The notes beneath the pieces were generated by a model, which searched no databases, was not told the DNA's origin, and saw nothing but the letters and a program-made list of their open reading frames with translations. Made by a program: the position numbers and the translations under genes. Source: Methanosarcina barkeri str. Wiesmoor (GTDB taxonomy: Archaea; Halobacteriota; Methanosarcinia; Methanosarcinales; Methanosarcinaceae). From it: DNA of 64,000 nt. This document shows positions 25,073 through 33,570 of this stretch, one piece after another. The first letter of the stretch is position 1, and every line of letters starts with the position of its first letter. Location: positions 558,001-622,000 of the forward strand of contig NZ_CP009526.1 of assembly GCF_000969985.1 (NCBI RefSeq), written 5' to 3'.

Positions 25073-26797
25073 TCACCCTTTCAAAACATCCTTATCAGTA
25101 CAAAGCACTTCTCTCCACCTGAGCCCGAGTTCAGAGAGGGCAAGACCTCCTCCTATTAAAGTAATTGAATTTTTTATAATATGATCGAGCACGGCAACCG
25201 TAAATCCGATCTCCGGTTTGATTCCACCAAGCCCGAAAACTGCAGTCAGGGCAACTTCATATGTTCCTATGGCTCCAGGTGTTATCGGAAAGATTTTTGC
25301 AATATTTCCCAGGGCTACAGCCAGGAAAATTAGTGATATCATATATGTGGACGAGAGACTTTCTCCTACTGTCGGAAAAGATTTAAGGACAAGGAAACAG
25401 GTGAATATATCTATTCCCCATATCAGAAGAGAAGAGGCCGTCACTGCCAGAAACGAGCTTGGACGTACGGCAACGACGCTTATCTGGTGTAAAAAAGTAG
25501 AGGCAAAAATCTTTATCTTTCCAGAGAACCCGTTTTGGGAATTTTCCATTTCCAATCTTTTTCTTGTGTTGCCTTCTCGGAAAGAAACAATAAAGATAAT
25601 TGAGAAAAAAAGCACTACTGCAAGTCCGGACAGCCTTATCAGGGATTCCATCCAGGGATCAAGTTCAAAACGGGATGCAGCACCTGAAGATGCAAGTATT
25701 GCTATGGAAGTTATTGCAACTATATCAAAAACTCTTTCTACGGTTATCGAGGAGAAGCTAGTTGTAAAAGCAAGGTCCTTGCTTTTTTTCAGGATATACA
25801 TCCTGCTCAGATCTCCTATCCGTGCCGGAAGAATTACATTTGCGGATTGGCTGATAAAAATGCTGCCTGTAAGAAACCTAAGCCCGTATTGATTTCCAAG
25901 CCTGTTAAGGATCTGCTGGAAGCGAACTCCTCTTAAAGGCCAGGAAACACAGTATACCAGAGCGGCTAGAACCAGAGTCCTGAAGGATGCTTGCTTCACA
26001 TTTTCCAGAATATCGGATGCGCCCAGGAAGGTTGCGACAAACGCAAGTATCAGAATTGCAAGGGTAGCTGTTAAAAAGAATTTTCCTTTTCCTGAAACTT
26101 CGAGAGGAAATGAGAGTTCCCGCCAGAGTCGGAATATCTCGGACCCCATTCCTTTTACATCTTTTGCCAGATTAACCTTGCTTGACCCTCCGTGCCTCCA
26201 GTAAACCGGAAATTCCATTACCCTATATCCTTTGTGTTGGGCTCTGACAAGTACTTCGGTATCCCAGAACCAGTGTTCATTCTCAACATCCTCACTAAGT
26301 TCAAAGAGAGCTTCTCTCCTGAAAGCCTTAAAACCGCACTGGTGGTCATAGAGTTTTGAATGCAGAAATAGCCTCACCAGAAAATTATATCCTCTGCTTG
26401 CAAACTCTCGCTTAAAAGGCCTTTTTGCATCGCTATCGGGCATCATTCTCGATCCTGTAGCAAAATCATAGCCATCCGTGCTCACAGCTCTGATCAGTTT
26501 TTCCAGATACTTCATATCTGTCGCAAGGTCCACGTCAATATAGCAGAGGACTTCTCCTGAAGCGGCCTTAAAAGCCCGGTTAAGAGCTTTTCCCCGGCCC
26601 TGTCGTTTATCCGAATGCAGATGGACAACATAAACGTACTGTTCCGCGAGCCTGGAGGCTATCCGGTCTGTACCATCCGTGCTGCCGTCTTCGGCTATGA
26701 TGATCTCGAAACGGTCCGTTATTTTAAAAAGTGTTTCTGCTGTAACTAAGACAGCCTTATCGATATTCGCTGCCTCATTATAAGCTGGTAAAACCAC
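25073..26797 (-). CDS. family 2 glycosyltransferase fused to a flippase-like membrane domain
   Basis: 574 residues. The N-terminal ~230 form a GT2 domain: VLPAYNEAANIDKAV, IIIAEDGSTDGT, YIDVDLATD (DxD), GSRMMPDSDAKR and CGFKAFRREA, like dolichyl-phosphate sugar synthases. Residues ~240-560 form the multi-pass UPF0104/lysylphosphatidylglycerol-synthase-like domain (ISQSANVILPARIGDLSRMY, ITVERVFDIVAI, FPITPGAIGTYEVAL). Such fusions make and handle polyprenyl-phosphate sugars. The listed GTG (26797) is the only standard start; coding sequence continues upstream as ITSVS, with GGGGT before an ATT at 26812, so the true N terminus may be a few residues longer. Confidence 0.85.
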   Translation of the reverse strand: MVLPAYNEAANIDKAVLVTAETLFKITDRFEIIIAEDGSTDGTDRIASRLAEQYVYVVHLHSDKRQGRGKALNRAFKAASGEVLCYIDVDLATDMKYLEKLIRAVSTDGYDFATGSRMMPDSDAKRPFKREFASRGYNFLVRLFLHSKLYDHQCGFKAFRREALFELSEDVENEHWFWDTEVLVRAQHKGYRVMEFPVYWRHGGSSKVNLAKDVKGMGSEIFRLWRELSFPLEVSGKGKFFLTATLAILILAFVATFLGASDILENVKQASFRTLVLAALVYCVSWPLRGVRFQQILNRLGNQYGLRFLTGSIFISQSANVILPARIGDLSRMYILKKSKDLAFTTSFSSITVERVFDIVAITSIAILASSGAASRFELDPWMESLIRLSGLAVVLFFSIIFIVSFREGNTRKRLEMENSQNGFSGKIKIFASTFLHQISVVAVRPSSFLAVTASSLLIWGIDIFTCFLVLKSFPTVGESLSSTYMISLIFLAVALGNIAKIFPITPGAIGTYEVALTAVFGLGGIKPEIGFTVAVLDHIIKNSITLIGGGLALSELGLRWREVLCTDKDVLKG

Positions 26798-26920
26798 CGA
26801 TACGCTGGTAATGGATAAGACCCCACTATTTTCATTCCATTATTGGGAGCGAATCTACGATTTGTATAAATGGACTTTTATATAACTCTAAGTTTAAGGT
26901 TCCCCCTAAAAACCTAAAAC

Positions 26921-29110
26921 TCAGAACTCCTTTTTTACTTTATAAATCCGGACTGAACCCTGGTAAACCGGTTCAAAATAAGTTTTGTCCTCGAACTTAT
27001 CCGTTTTTATATCATACATCTGCCGTTCAAGTTGACCGATATAAACATAGTTTACGTTATATTTATTCATGAGCTCAAGAGCTTTTTTTTTACTGCTGGT
27101 ACTGTAAATGGTATTTACGTCTTCAAGCCTTGTCCTGATTTCTTCATCGTTTCTTTCCCAGAACTGCTCATGCCTTGCCCACCCAATAACCGTAGGAAGC
27201 CCGGTATTTGCCGAGACACGCGAGATATAATGATAACTGCTGTCATCTGAGGAAGCTTCAAGGATTATCGGAGTTCCACTGAGGTTTTCCTGAATCCATT
27301 TTATAGCGTCATAATCTCCGCGATCCAACTCTTTCATGTATTCCATGCCGTCAAGGGCAGGTTCCGCATTCATATCTTCTATTCTTGTAAAGGTAGCTAC
27401 TACAGGAAAGACGCTGCATGAGAGAACCAGAAGCATAAGTGAGAACATCCAAACTTTTTTTTCATAAACCCTGCTGCTCGTAGGAAGGTTAGTCTCGGGA
27501 AAGGTTCTGTAACGGAAATAAAGCTGATAGAAGGAATAAGAAGCTGCAATGGCCAGAAAAATCCATAAGTGCATGTAAAATTTGAAAACCGTATTCATGC
27601 GGGCAAAGCTTCCGGAAATGGGATCATCAAGAAAGATGACTTCGCAGATAATCGCTATGAATGCAGCCATTGCTATCAGAAGTGAGATGAATCCTGCATT
27701 GCTTCTCTCAGGAAGGTCTTTCAGGAAAGAATAAAGTGAAAGGACAAGTAACGGAAGAAGGATTCCAAGCAGAGGAATAGTCCATTCTTTGGCAAGAAAT
27801 GCCGATATTCCTATCCACAGGATGAAATATTGTATTTTTCTTCTGGAGTCAAGGTGAGTCATGAGGAAAGAAAGGGTCAAAAAAAGGAAAAGGCTGAACA
27901 GGATCAGGAATTCTCCAATTGTTGTACGAAGTTCTGGCTGAACAAAGTCGAATCCACCTGCAGCTTGCGGTTTAAATGACAGATAAAAGGGCAAATACGG
28001 AAGAAGGCTGAGAGTGAAAACTGAAAGAACTGTTCCCAGAAAACCGGTAACGGATCTAGATAGGCTTTTATTGTGGATATATAAGCTTTTACTGTGGAGA
28101 TAATGCCCGTAGTAATAAGCAAAAACAACTGCAAATGTCAAGCTGAGATATATCGGGAAATCCCAGGAATTAGAAAGAAATAAAAAACCAAGGGATACTG
28201 AAAAAATCAGAAGTTCCAGTATACTTTCAAAGACCCGGTTGCTATCTTTCCTGAGATATATGTTAAGGAGAAAAGCAAGTACCAGAAGCTGGAAAGGAAT
28301 TGCAATCATGTGAGAATGAAGGTCTCCATGTATGAAACTAAAGTAAGGAAATTCATTTATTGTATACGGGATAACTCTCGAACTGCTCCAGTAGTATCCC
28401 ATTGGTGCAGTTTCTCTGGTAAGATACATGGATATGAATTCTTTAAATCCCTGCAAGTTTCCTAGCAGGATCACGAATAAGGCAGTAAGAAACCCATACC
28501 TGATTTTTCCATGAGTAAGGTTATATCCAAACCCGAAAAGGAGATTGAAGGAAAGAGCGAAAGTGAGAGCAATAGCCAGATTGAAAAGCATGGATGGCTC
28601 GACAGAAAATAGTTTCCCCGGAACTCCCACCGAAAGGTATCCGAAATAGTAATAAAAATCAAGGGAACCGCCTGCAAACCAGGGATCTGCCGGGGGGAAA
28701 GAAGAGGTTCTCATAACTGCGTTCAAAAAAGCAAAATCCATGAATTTTTCATGCCTGTAGATCTCAGGAAGATACATGCGTATAAGCAGGAAAAAAAAGA
28801 AGCTTGCAGCGAATACGAGCTCATTTGACAACAGGATCTTCTTTTCCGGTAAGGTCCTTTGTTTTCGATAGACAATTCCCGCTATAAGGCAAAGTAGAAG
28901 TACCGAGATAAGGATTGTGCGGCTGTTCAAGCCCCATACATGGGAAAAAAGCCAGGCAATATACGTAACAAGCACTATTCCCAGAGTCCTTGCTGCAGAA
29001 TATCCTCTGTCAACAAGCCGATTTCCAGCTAGTCCGGCAAGAGGCATGGAAACCAGGCCCAGCATTTCAATAAAAATAAACCAGAAAATTATGTGAAGAT
29101 ACTCTAACAC
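26921..29110 (-). CDS. large DUF2298 membrane protein (Chlor_Arch_YYY type)
   Basis: 729 residues, about 14 membrane helices with a C-terminal soluble tail. Family features: HEKFMDFAFLNAVMR, PPADPWFAGGSLDFYYYFGY and VIPYTINEFPYFSFIHGDLH in the first extracytoplasmic loops. The C-terminal ~140 residues (YDAIKWIQENL, VIGWARHEQFWE, NVNYVYIGQLERQMY) resemble the ends of membrane glycosyltransferases. Acidic/Asp residues in the first loop are typical of GT-C enzymes. Function not established, but protein or lipid glycosylation is likely. It precedes the GT2-flippase gene on the same strand by 123 bp. Confidence 0.85.
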   Translation of the reverse strand: MLEYLHIIFWFIFIEMLGLVSMPLAGLAGNRLVDRGYSAARTLGIVLVTYIAWLFSHVWGLNSRTILISVLLLCLIAGIVYRKQRTLPEKKILLSNELVFAASFFFFLLIRMYLPEIYRHEKFMDFAFLNAVMRTSSFPPADPWFAGGSLDFYYYFGYLSVGVPGKLFSVEPSMLFNLAIALTFALSFNLLFGFGYNLTHGKIRYGFLTALFVILLGNLQGFKEFISMYLTRETAPMGYYWSSSRVIPYTINEFPYFSFIHGDLHSHMIAIPFQLLVLAFLLNIYLRKDSNRVFESILELLIFSVSLGFLFLSNSWDFPIYLSLTFAVVFAYYYGHYLHSKSLYIHNKSLSRSVTGFLGTVLSVFTLSLLPYLPFYLSFKPQAAGGFDFVQPELRTTIGEFLILFSLFLFLTLSFLMTHLDSRRKIQYFILWIGISAFLAKEWTIPLLGILLPLLVLSLYSFLKDLPERSNAGFISLLIAMAAFIAIICEVIFLDDPISGSFARMNTVFKFYMHLWIFLAIAASYSFYQLYFRYRTFPETNLPTSSRVYEKKVWMFSLMLLVLSCSVFPVVATFTRIEDMNAEPALDGMEYMKELDRGDYDAIKWIQENLSGTPIILEASSDDSSYHYISRVSANTGLPTVIGWARHEQFWERNDEEIRTRLEDVNTIYSTSSKKKALELMNKYNVNYVYIGQLERQMYDIKTDKFEDKTYFEPVYQGSVRIYKVKKEF

Positions 29111-29511
29111 CGCTCTCTTCCCTTTAAAATCGGTTGTTTAATGTGCACTGTCTAAAGCCCCACTCTCTTGAGGTGCACTTTCTACTAATAAAACCTGTAT
29201 TCAAACCTGTATTCAAAATCTGAGTTTGCCTGGGTTTTTTCTTAGCTCCGAAAGGCCATTAAAGGTCATATCGGTTCCGAGAAGTTATTGAAATTTTTCA
29301 AATGCTTTCGTAATCGGTATTCCCGTTCCCCCAATTTTTATTTACCTGACAGAAGTACCGATGATATTTATTTTGTAAATAGGTTTATATTTTTATCGTA
29401 GAAAAAATTATTTAATTCTCCTTTTTGCTTTATTTTCCCTGAATCTTAGATTATTATTTCCAGAAAATTACTTTGTTATCTTAAAATAGGTCTTTGTAAG
29501 TACTGATAGAT
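29111..29511. other. divergent promoter region, no gene
   Basis: The spacer between the DUF2298 gene and the aldehyde dehydrogenase gene. It contains a short duplication (AACCTGTATTCAAA twice at 29193-29217) and several AT-rich promoter-like stretches. No coding frame or RNA gene is recognised. Confidence 0.5.
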
Positions 29512-30942
29512 ATGAAAATGCAGATTAACGGAAAGGCTGTTGAAGCGTGCAGCGGCGAATTTTTTGATATCATAAACCCGGCAACAGGTGAACTTATTGA
29601 CCGGGTTCCAAAAGGCACGGAAGATGATGCGGCAATAGCCGTTGAATCGGCGTCGTCAGCTTTTAATGGCTGGGCTTCCACATCTCCGCAGCAAAGAGCC
29701 AGGATTCTTTACACAGCTGCGGGAATTGTAAGACAGAGAAAGGATGAACTTGCTGTCTTGCTTACCCGGGAACAGGGGAAACCTCTTGCCGAAGCTAAAA
29801 ACGAGATTGAAGGTTTTGCACATGTCCTTGAGTATTATTGCGGGCTTGCAAGTAGTTTTCACGGAGATTTTGTCCCGGTCCCTCAAAATGGATATGCTTT
29901 TACTGTAAAGAAGCCTCTGGGGGTCTGTACAGCCATAATTCCCTGGAATATGCCTGCTCTTATTATGGCATGGAAAATAGGCCCTGCCATGATTTCAGGA
30001 AATACGCTTGTCCTGAAACCTGCAAGCAATACCCCTCTTACTAACCTTGCCCTGGCTTCTATCCTCAGCGAGGCAGGGCTTCCTCCAGGTGTACTCAATA
30101 TCGTTACAGGCCCTGGTGAGGTTGTGGGAGAAAGCCTGGTTAAGAGCCCGAAGGTTAAAAAAATCTCCTTTACCGGAGAAGTGAGAACCGGGAAACGTAT
30201 AGCCGAGCTTGCAGCCGGCGGGATGAAAAGAGTAACCCTTGAGCTTGGAGGAAGTGATCCAATGCTGGTCTGTGATGATGCTAACCTGGAGGCTGCAGTC
30301 GCAGGGGCTCTCAGGGGAAGATTTTACAATTGTGGGCAGGCCTGTACTGCTGTAAAGAGGCTTTTTGTTTTCGAATCCGTAGCTGAAAGGTTCATAAAAA
30401 AGCTTGAAGCAGGCATCCGGAATTTAAGGGTTGGAAACGGGTTGCATGAAAACATCGATCTGGGGCCCCTTAACAACCGCAGGCAATGGGAATATATAAA
30501 AGAGCTTGTCGCAGACGCCGAAGAAAAGGATGAAGGCAGGATAGTTGCAGGAGGCAGAGTTCCAGAGGGCAGCGCCTGTAGTAAAGGATATTTCTTCGAG
30601 CCCACACTTATTGTAGATGTGGACAGAAAATCCAGGCTTCTGAATGAAGAAGTATTCGGTCCGGTGCTGCCTGTAGTCCGGGTAAAAGACCTTGATGAAG
30701 CGATTGAAGAAGCTAACAATACCTGCTATGGCCTTGGTGCCTCAATCTGGACAAAAAACCTTGACAGGGCTCGTATAGGATGCGAACAGTTGAATGCAGG
30801 AATTATCTGGCTTAATCAACATCTAAAGGTTGCTCCTGAAGTTCCTTTCGGGGGTACCAGGGAGAGCGGGATTGGAAACGAAAACGGGCCTGATGCTCTT
30901 TCTGAATATCTTGATCTGAAAACCGTAATGCTAAAAATCTAA
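29512..30942 (+). CDS. NAD(P)-dependent aldehyde dehydrogenase
   Basis: 476 residues, full-length ALDH superfamily. Substrate/cofactor motifs: PWNMPALIMAWKIGPAMISG, KPASNTPL, FTGEVRTGKRIAE, catalytic Glu in LELGGSDP and catalytic Cys in YNCGQACTA. EVFGPVLPVV and PFGGTRESGIGNENGP follow. Closest in style to lactaldehyde/succinate-semialdehyde dehydrogenases; lactaldehyde oxidation feeds coenzyme F420 synthesis in methanogens, but that role is only a possibility here. The last 8 codons are repeated as non-coding 21-bp units after the stop. Confidence 0.88.
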   Translation: MKMQINGKAVEACSGEFFDIINPATGELIDRVPKGTEDDAAIAVESASSAFNGWASTSPQQRARILYTAAGIVRQRKDELAVLLTREQGKPLAEAKNEIEGFAHVLEYYCGLASSFHGDFVPVPQNGYAFTVKKPLGVCTAIIPWNMPALIMAWKIGPAMISGNTLVLKPASNTPLTNLALASILSEAGLPPGVLNIVTGPGEVVGESLVKSPKVKKISFTGEVRTGKRIAELAAGGMKRVTLELGGSDPMLVCDDANLEAAVAGALRGRFYNCGQACTAVKRLFVFESVAERFIKKLEAGIRNLRVGNGLHENIDLGPLNNRRQWEYIKELVADAEEKDEGRIVAGGRVPEGSACSKGYFFEPTLIVDVDRKSRLLNEEVFGPVLPVVRVKDLDEAIEEANNTCYGLGASIWTKNLDRARIGCEQLNAGIIWLNQHLKVAPEVPFGGTRESGIGNENGPDALSEYLDLKTVMLKI

Positions 30943-31002
30943 AACCGTAATGCTAAAATCTAAAGCCGTAATGTTAAAATCTAAAATAGTATGCTAAAAA
31001 CT
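30919..31002. repeat. 21-22-bp tandem repeat beginning in the last codons of the aldehyde dehydrogenase gene
   Basis: AAAACCGTAATGCTAAAAATCT (30919-30940, coding for the last residues KTVMLKI) is followed by AAAACCGTAATGCTAAAATCT (30941-30961), AAAGCCGTAATGTTAAAATCT (30962-30982) and a degenerate fourth copy. The array starts inside the gene and decays outwards. Confidence 0.85.
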
Positions 31003-31154
31003 TGATTTACTCAGTAAAAAAGGCTTCGAGAAAGCCCTGACATTTAAGACTGATAAAATAAAGATTTTTCGATGAGCCAGTTAACGTGAAGCTCATCGGA
31101 CCTTTTTCTGTAAAACCGTATCAATAAGTTATAAAATTTACTTAGTCGTAAAAT

Positions 31155-31427
31155 TTATTTTTTCTGGTATTTGGGCAGAAGCTGCATAAATTCGGAAGCT
31201 TCCATAACCGGCACGCTGTCAATTACGCAGACATCCGACCAGGGTAGGTTGAAAGCTCCGTAAGCTTCGGCACTTTCGGCTTCGTAAAGGATGTAATAGC
31301 GGTTTCCGGAAAGGTCAACCCACTGGTTAATGATATCGATTCCTTCTGGAATCTCCAGTTTCTTAAAATGCTCAAGGATCTTATCGCGGTTCGAAGGGTC
31401 CCAGGTACTAACGTCCATGAATAACAT
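31155..31427 (-). CDS. DUF3303 domain protein
   Basis: 90 residues: MLFMDVSTWDPSNRDKILEH, then WVDLSGNRYYILYEAESAEA and NLPWSDVCVIDSVPVM. This is the small ferredoxin-like fold family DUF3303 (related to antibiotic-monooxygenase-like and NIPSNAP-like dimers). Function unknown. GAGTGG precedes the ATG at 31427. Single gene. Confidence 0.85.
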   Translation of the reverse strand: MLFMDVSTWDPSNRDKILEHFKKLEIPEGIDIINQWVDLSGNRYYILYEAESAEAYGAFNLPWSDVCVIDSVPVMEASEFMQLLPKYQKK

Positions 31428-31804
31428 CTTTTACCACTCCTCATATTTTATGCTGCCAATACCCCTTCCCGGAAGCCAGGGCAGCTTTTTACAGCGTCCG
31501 GGATCTCTTTTTGAGAGCAAAGCTCAAGGGAAAACAAGTCTATTCTCCGGTGCCATCTCCACAAATGCGGATTTGACCAGCACGCCCCCAAATGCCGACT
31601 AACGGCAGAAGTCCAGATTTTTTAGAGTTTTACTGTCTTTTCCTACTTCATCATTGCTTAAATCCCCATAAATGATAAATCCGGAAGGACAGGTAATCAT
31701 GCAGAACTTCTTTCTGCACGCAGATACAGACAGTATATTATCATCCCTTAGCCTATATAATAGTTAGTCCTAAAAGACTATATTAAGTCCGGGGACTTCT
31801 TCAG
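31428..31804. other. spacer with short hairpins, no gene
   Basis: TGCAGAA-CTTCT-TTCTGCA-type inverted repeat at about 31699-31718 and TAGTC/GACTA arms at about 31763-31781. Otherwise nothing recognised. Open frames over 31330-31602 are antisense to the DUF3303 gene or lack support. Confidence 0.35.
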
Positions 31805-32008
31805 ATGCACGAAACTTTTAATGAAAATACCGAAAATGAAAATACCGAAAATGAAAATACCGAAAATGAAAATATAGGAAATGAAAATATAGGAAATGAA
31901 AATACAGAAAATGAAAATACAGAAAATGAATCTAAAGGAAATGAATATACGGGAGGCGGCTTTCTAAGTCAAGCCAGCAAACCTCTCAATTCTCTTCTTT
32001 TTTCGTGA
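31805..32008 (+). CDS. small repeat peptide with NENTE pentapeptides (doubtful gene)
   Basis: 67 codons from ATG 31805. Nine in-frame 15-bp units (31820-31954) encode N-E-N-T-E, N-E-N-I-G and related pentapeptides, giving a very acidic, disordered segment. GGGGAC lies about 10 bp before the ATG. The unit length is a multiple of three and the variants keep the frame open, which weakly favours coding. Against this: the tail overlaps the 3' end of the convergent FAD oxidoreductase by 23 bp, and arrays elsewhere in the window are non-coding. Confidence 0.3.
   Translation: MHETFNENTENENTENENTENENIGNENIGNENTENENTENESKGNEYTGGGFLSQASKPLNSLLFS
31820..31954. repeat. minisatellite, 15-bp unit x 9
   Basis: Nine units of the form AATGAAAATACCGAA / AATGAAAATATAGGA. 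Substitutions cluster in the last six bases of each unit. See the overlapping small frame for the coding question. Confidence 0.92.
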
Positions 32009-33299
32009 AGAAGTTTGCAGCTTTAAACCCGGCTTTTACAGAGCCGTTCATGCTTCTTTCCGGGTAATTGGTTGATGAGAACATTCCTGCCAGGTAAAGT
32101 CCGGTTGGGCCTGGCGCAAACGGCAGAACCTTTTCAAGGTACCCCTGTTCATACACAGGTGCAGTATCCATTCTTCGGAAGAGTTTTGCCCAGTGGATAT
32201 CGGTTCTTGAAATATCAGGAAACATATTTTCCAGGCCCTTCAGGTAAGAATCCAGAACTTCGTCTTCCTTCTTCAGCCAGAGGGCATCGTTTTCATCCTG
32301 GAAATAGGAAGTTACATAAACGAGGTGTTCTCCATAGTCCTCAAAAGGCATAAAATTGGTGTGCTCAATTACGGCTCCAAAAGGCACGTCAGCTTTTATG
32401 TTCAACCAGTAATTCCCATTTTTCATAAGCCCTTTATCAAGTCCTATGAGGGCACATGCAGTTCCCTGATAACGAATACCTTGCAGGGTCGCTTGAAGAG
32501 TTCCAAGTTTGCCTTTTGTAAGGATATCCAGTACTCTGGGTTCAACAGTTGAAATCACGGCATCACAGGGTATGAAATCCCAGTCTGCAATCACTCCCTG
32601 CACTGCATTGTCTTTGATTACGATTTCCTTTACTGCTTTATTCTGTAAGATCCTGCCCCCCTGTGCAGCGATTTCCCTTGCCAGAGCTTCTATTAGAGAA
32701 TTGAACCCCCCTCTCAGGTATCCCAGTTTTTCTCCTTCTTTTCCACGATCTGACCTTATTTTCACACGCCCTATAAGCCAGGCTGCAGAAACGTTTTCGG
32801 CATTTTCACCGAATTTGCTTTTCATGAGAGGAGCAAAAAAATTTTCGTATACGGATTGCCCCGCCGTATCAAGAATCCAGGTTTTTGCCTTTACTCTGTC
32901 ATAGGAAGTCGTATCATTTATTAGCTTTATTCTAAGCACCAGCAGCCCAAGTTTTACCAGATCCGTAAAAGAAAGAGGTTTAAACCTTAGAATTTCAGTG
33001 GGAGTATTCATGGGATAGTTTTTACCGTCCACAAAATAGGCGTTTTTTCCCTTAAGCCACAGCATTTGACCTTCAAGCCCCAGTTCTCTTATAAGGTCAA
33101 GAAGTTCCGAATCACTCCTGAATATATGGTGATAATATTTCTCTATAAAGTACCTCTTTCCAGCAAAATCATGGCAATAACTTGAGGCCATCCCCCCGAT
33201 TTCTGCATCTTTTTCAAAAATAACAGTCTCATTCGATTTGCAAAGCTTATACGCGGCTGACAGCCCTGCGAGCCCACTTCCTACTATTACGATTTTCAT
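31986..33299 (-). CDS. FAD-dependent oxidoreductase (protoporphyrinogen-oxidase/amine-oxidase-like)
   Basis: 437 residues. The dinucleotide-binding N terminus is MKIVIVGSGLAGLSAAYKL, followed by VIFEKDAEIGGMASSY. The C terminus has the FAD-contact pattern GLYLAGMFSSTNYPERSMNG. Middle region: GYLRGGFNSLIEALAREI and CDAVISTVEPRVLDIL. Length and motifs match the HemY-like/carotene-desaturase-like group, often near surface-polysaccharide genes. I start at the ATG at 33299, since the Rossmann strand begins there; an upstream in-frame codon at 33347 would add 16 unlikely residues. Substrate unknown. Confidence 0.85.
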   Translation of the reverse strand: MKIVIVGSGLAGLSAAYKLCKSNETVIFEKDAEIGGMASSYCHDFAGKRYFIEKYYHHIFRSDSELLDLIRELGLEGQMLWLKGKNAYFVDGKNYPMNTPTEILRFKPLSFTDLVKLGLLVLRIKLINDTTSYDRVKAKTWILDTAGQSVYENFFAPLMKSKFGENAENVSAAWLIGRVKIRSDRGKEGEKLGYLRGGFNSLIEALAREIAAQGGRILQNKAVKEIVIKDNAVQGVIADWDFIPCDAVISTVEPRVLDILTKGKLGTLQATLQGIRYQGTACALIGLDKGLMKNGNYWLNIKADVPFGAVIEHTNFMPFEDYGEHLVYVTSYFQDENDALWLKKEDEVLDSYLKGLENMFPDISRTDIHWAKLFRRMDTAPVYEQGYLEKVLPFAPGPTGLYLAGMFSSTNYPERSMNGSVKAGFKAANFFTKKEEN

Positions 33300-33570
33300 A
33301 CCCAACTTTTCCCTTATCTGTTTACTTTTTAAACAGAATCTTAACATCCCTTAAGGAAATCAAACAGATTTCAAACAGATTCCAAACCCCTATCTTAATG
33401 TAAAAAAAGCTAAAGTTTTATATCTCTTTTTCCACAAAAATCCGTAATAACTGATATTCTTTAAAAATCCCTTAACCTATCGATAGGCTTAACCGCTATA
33501 TATACCTTTAACTTATTATATTGGAGAAGCGGATTTATTTGAGAGAGATATCTCTGGATAATCCAGAGGC

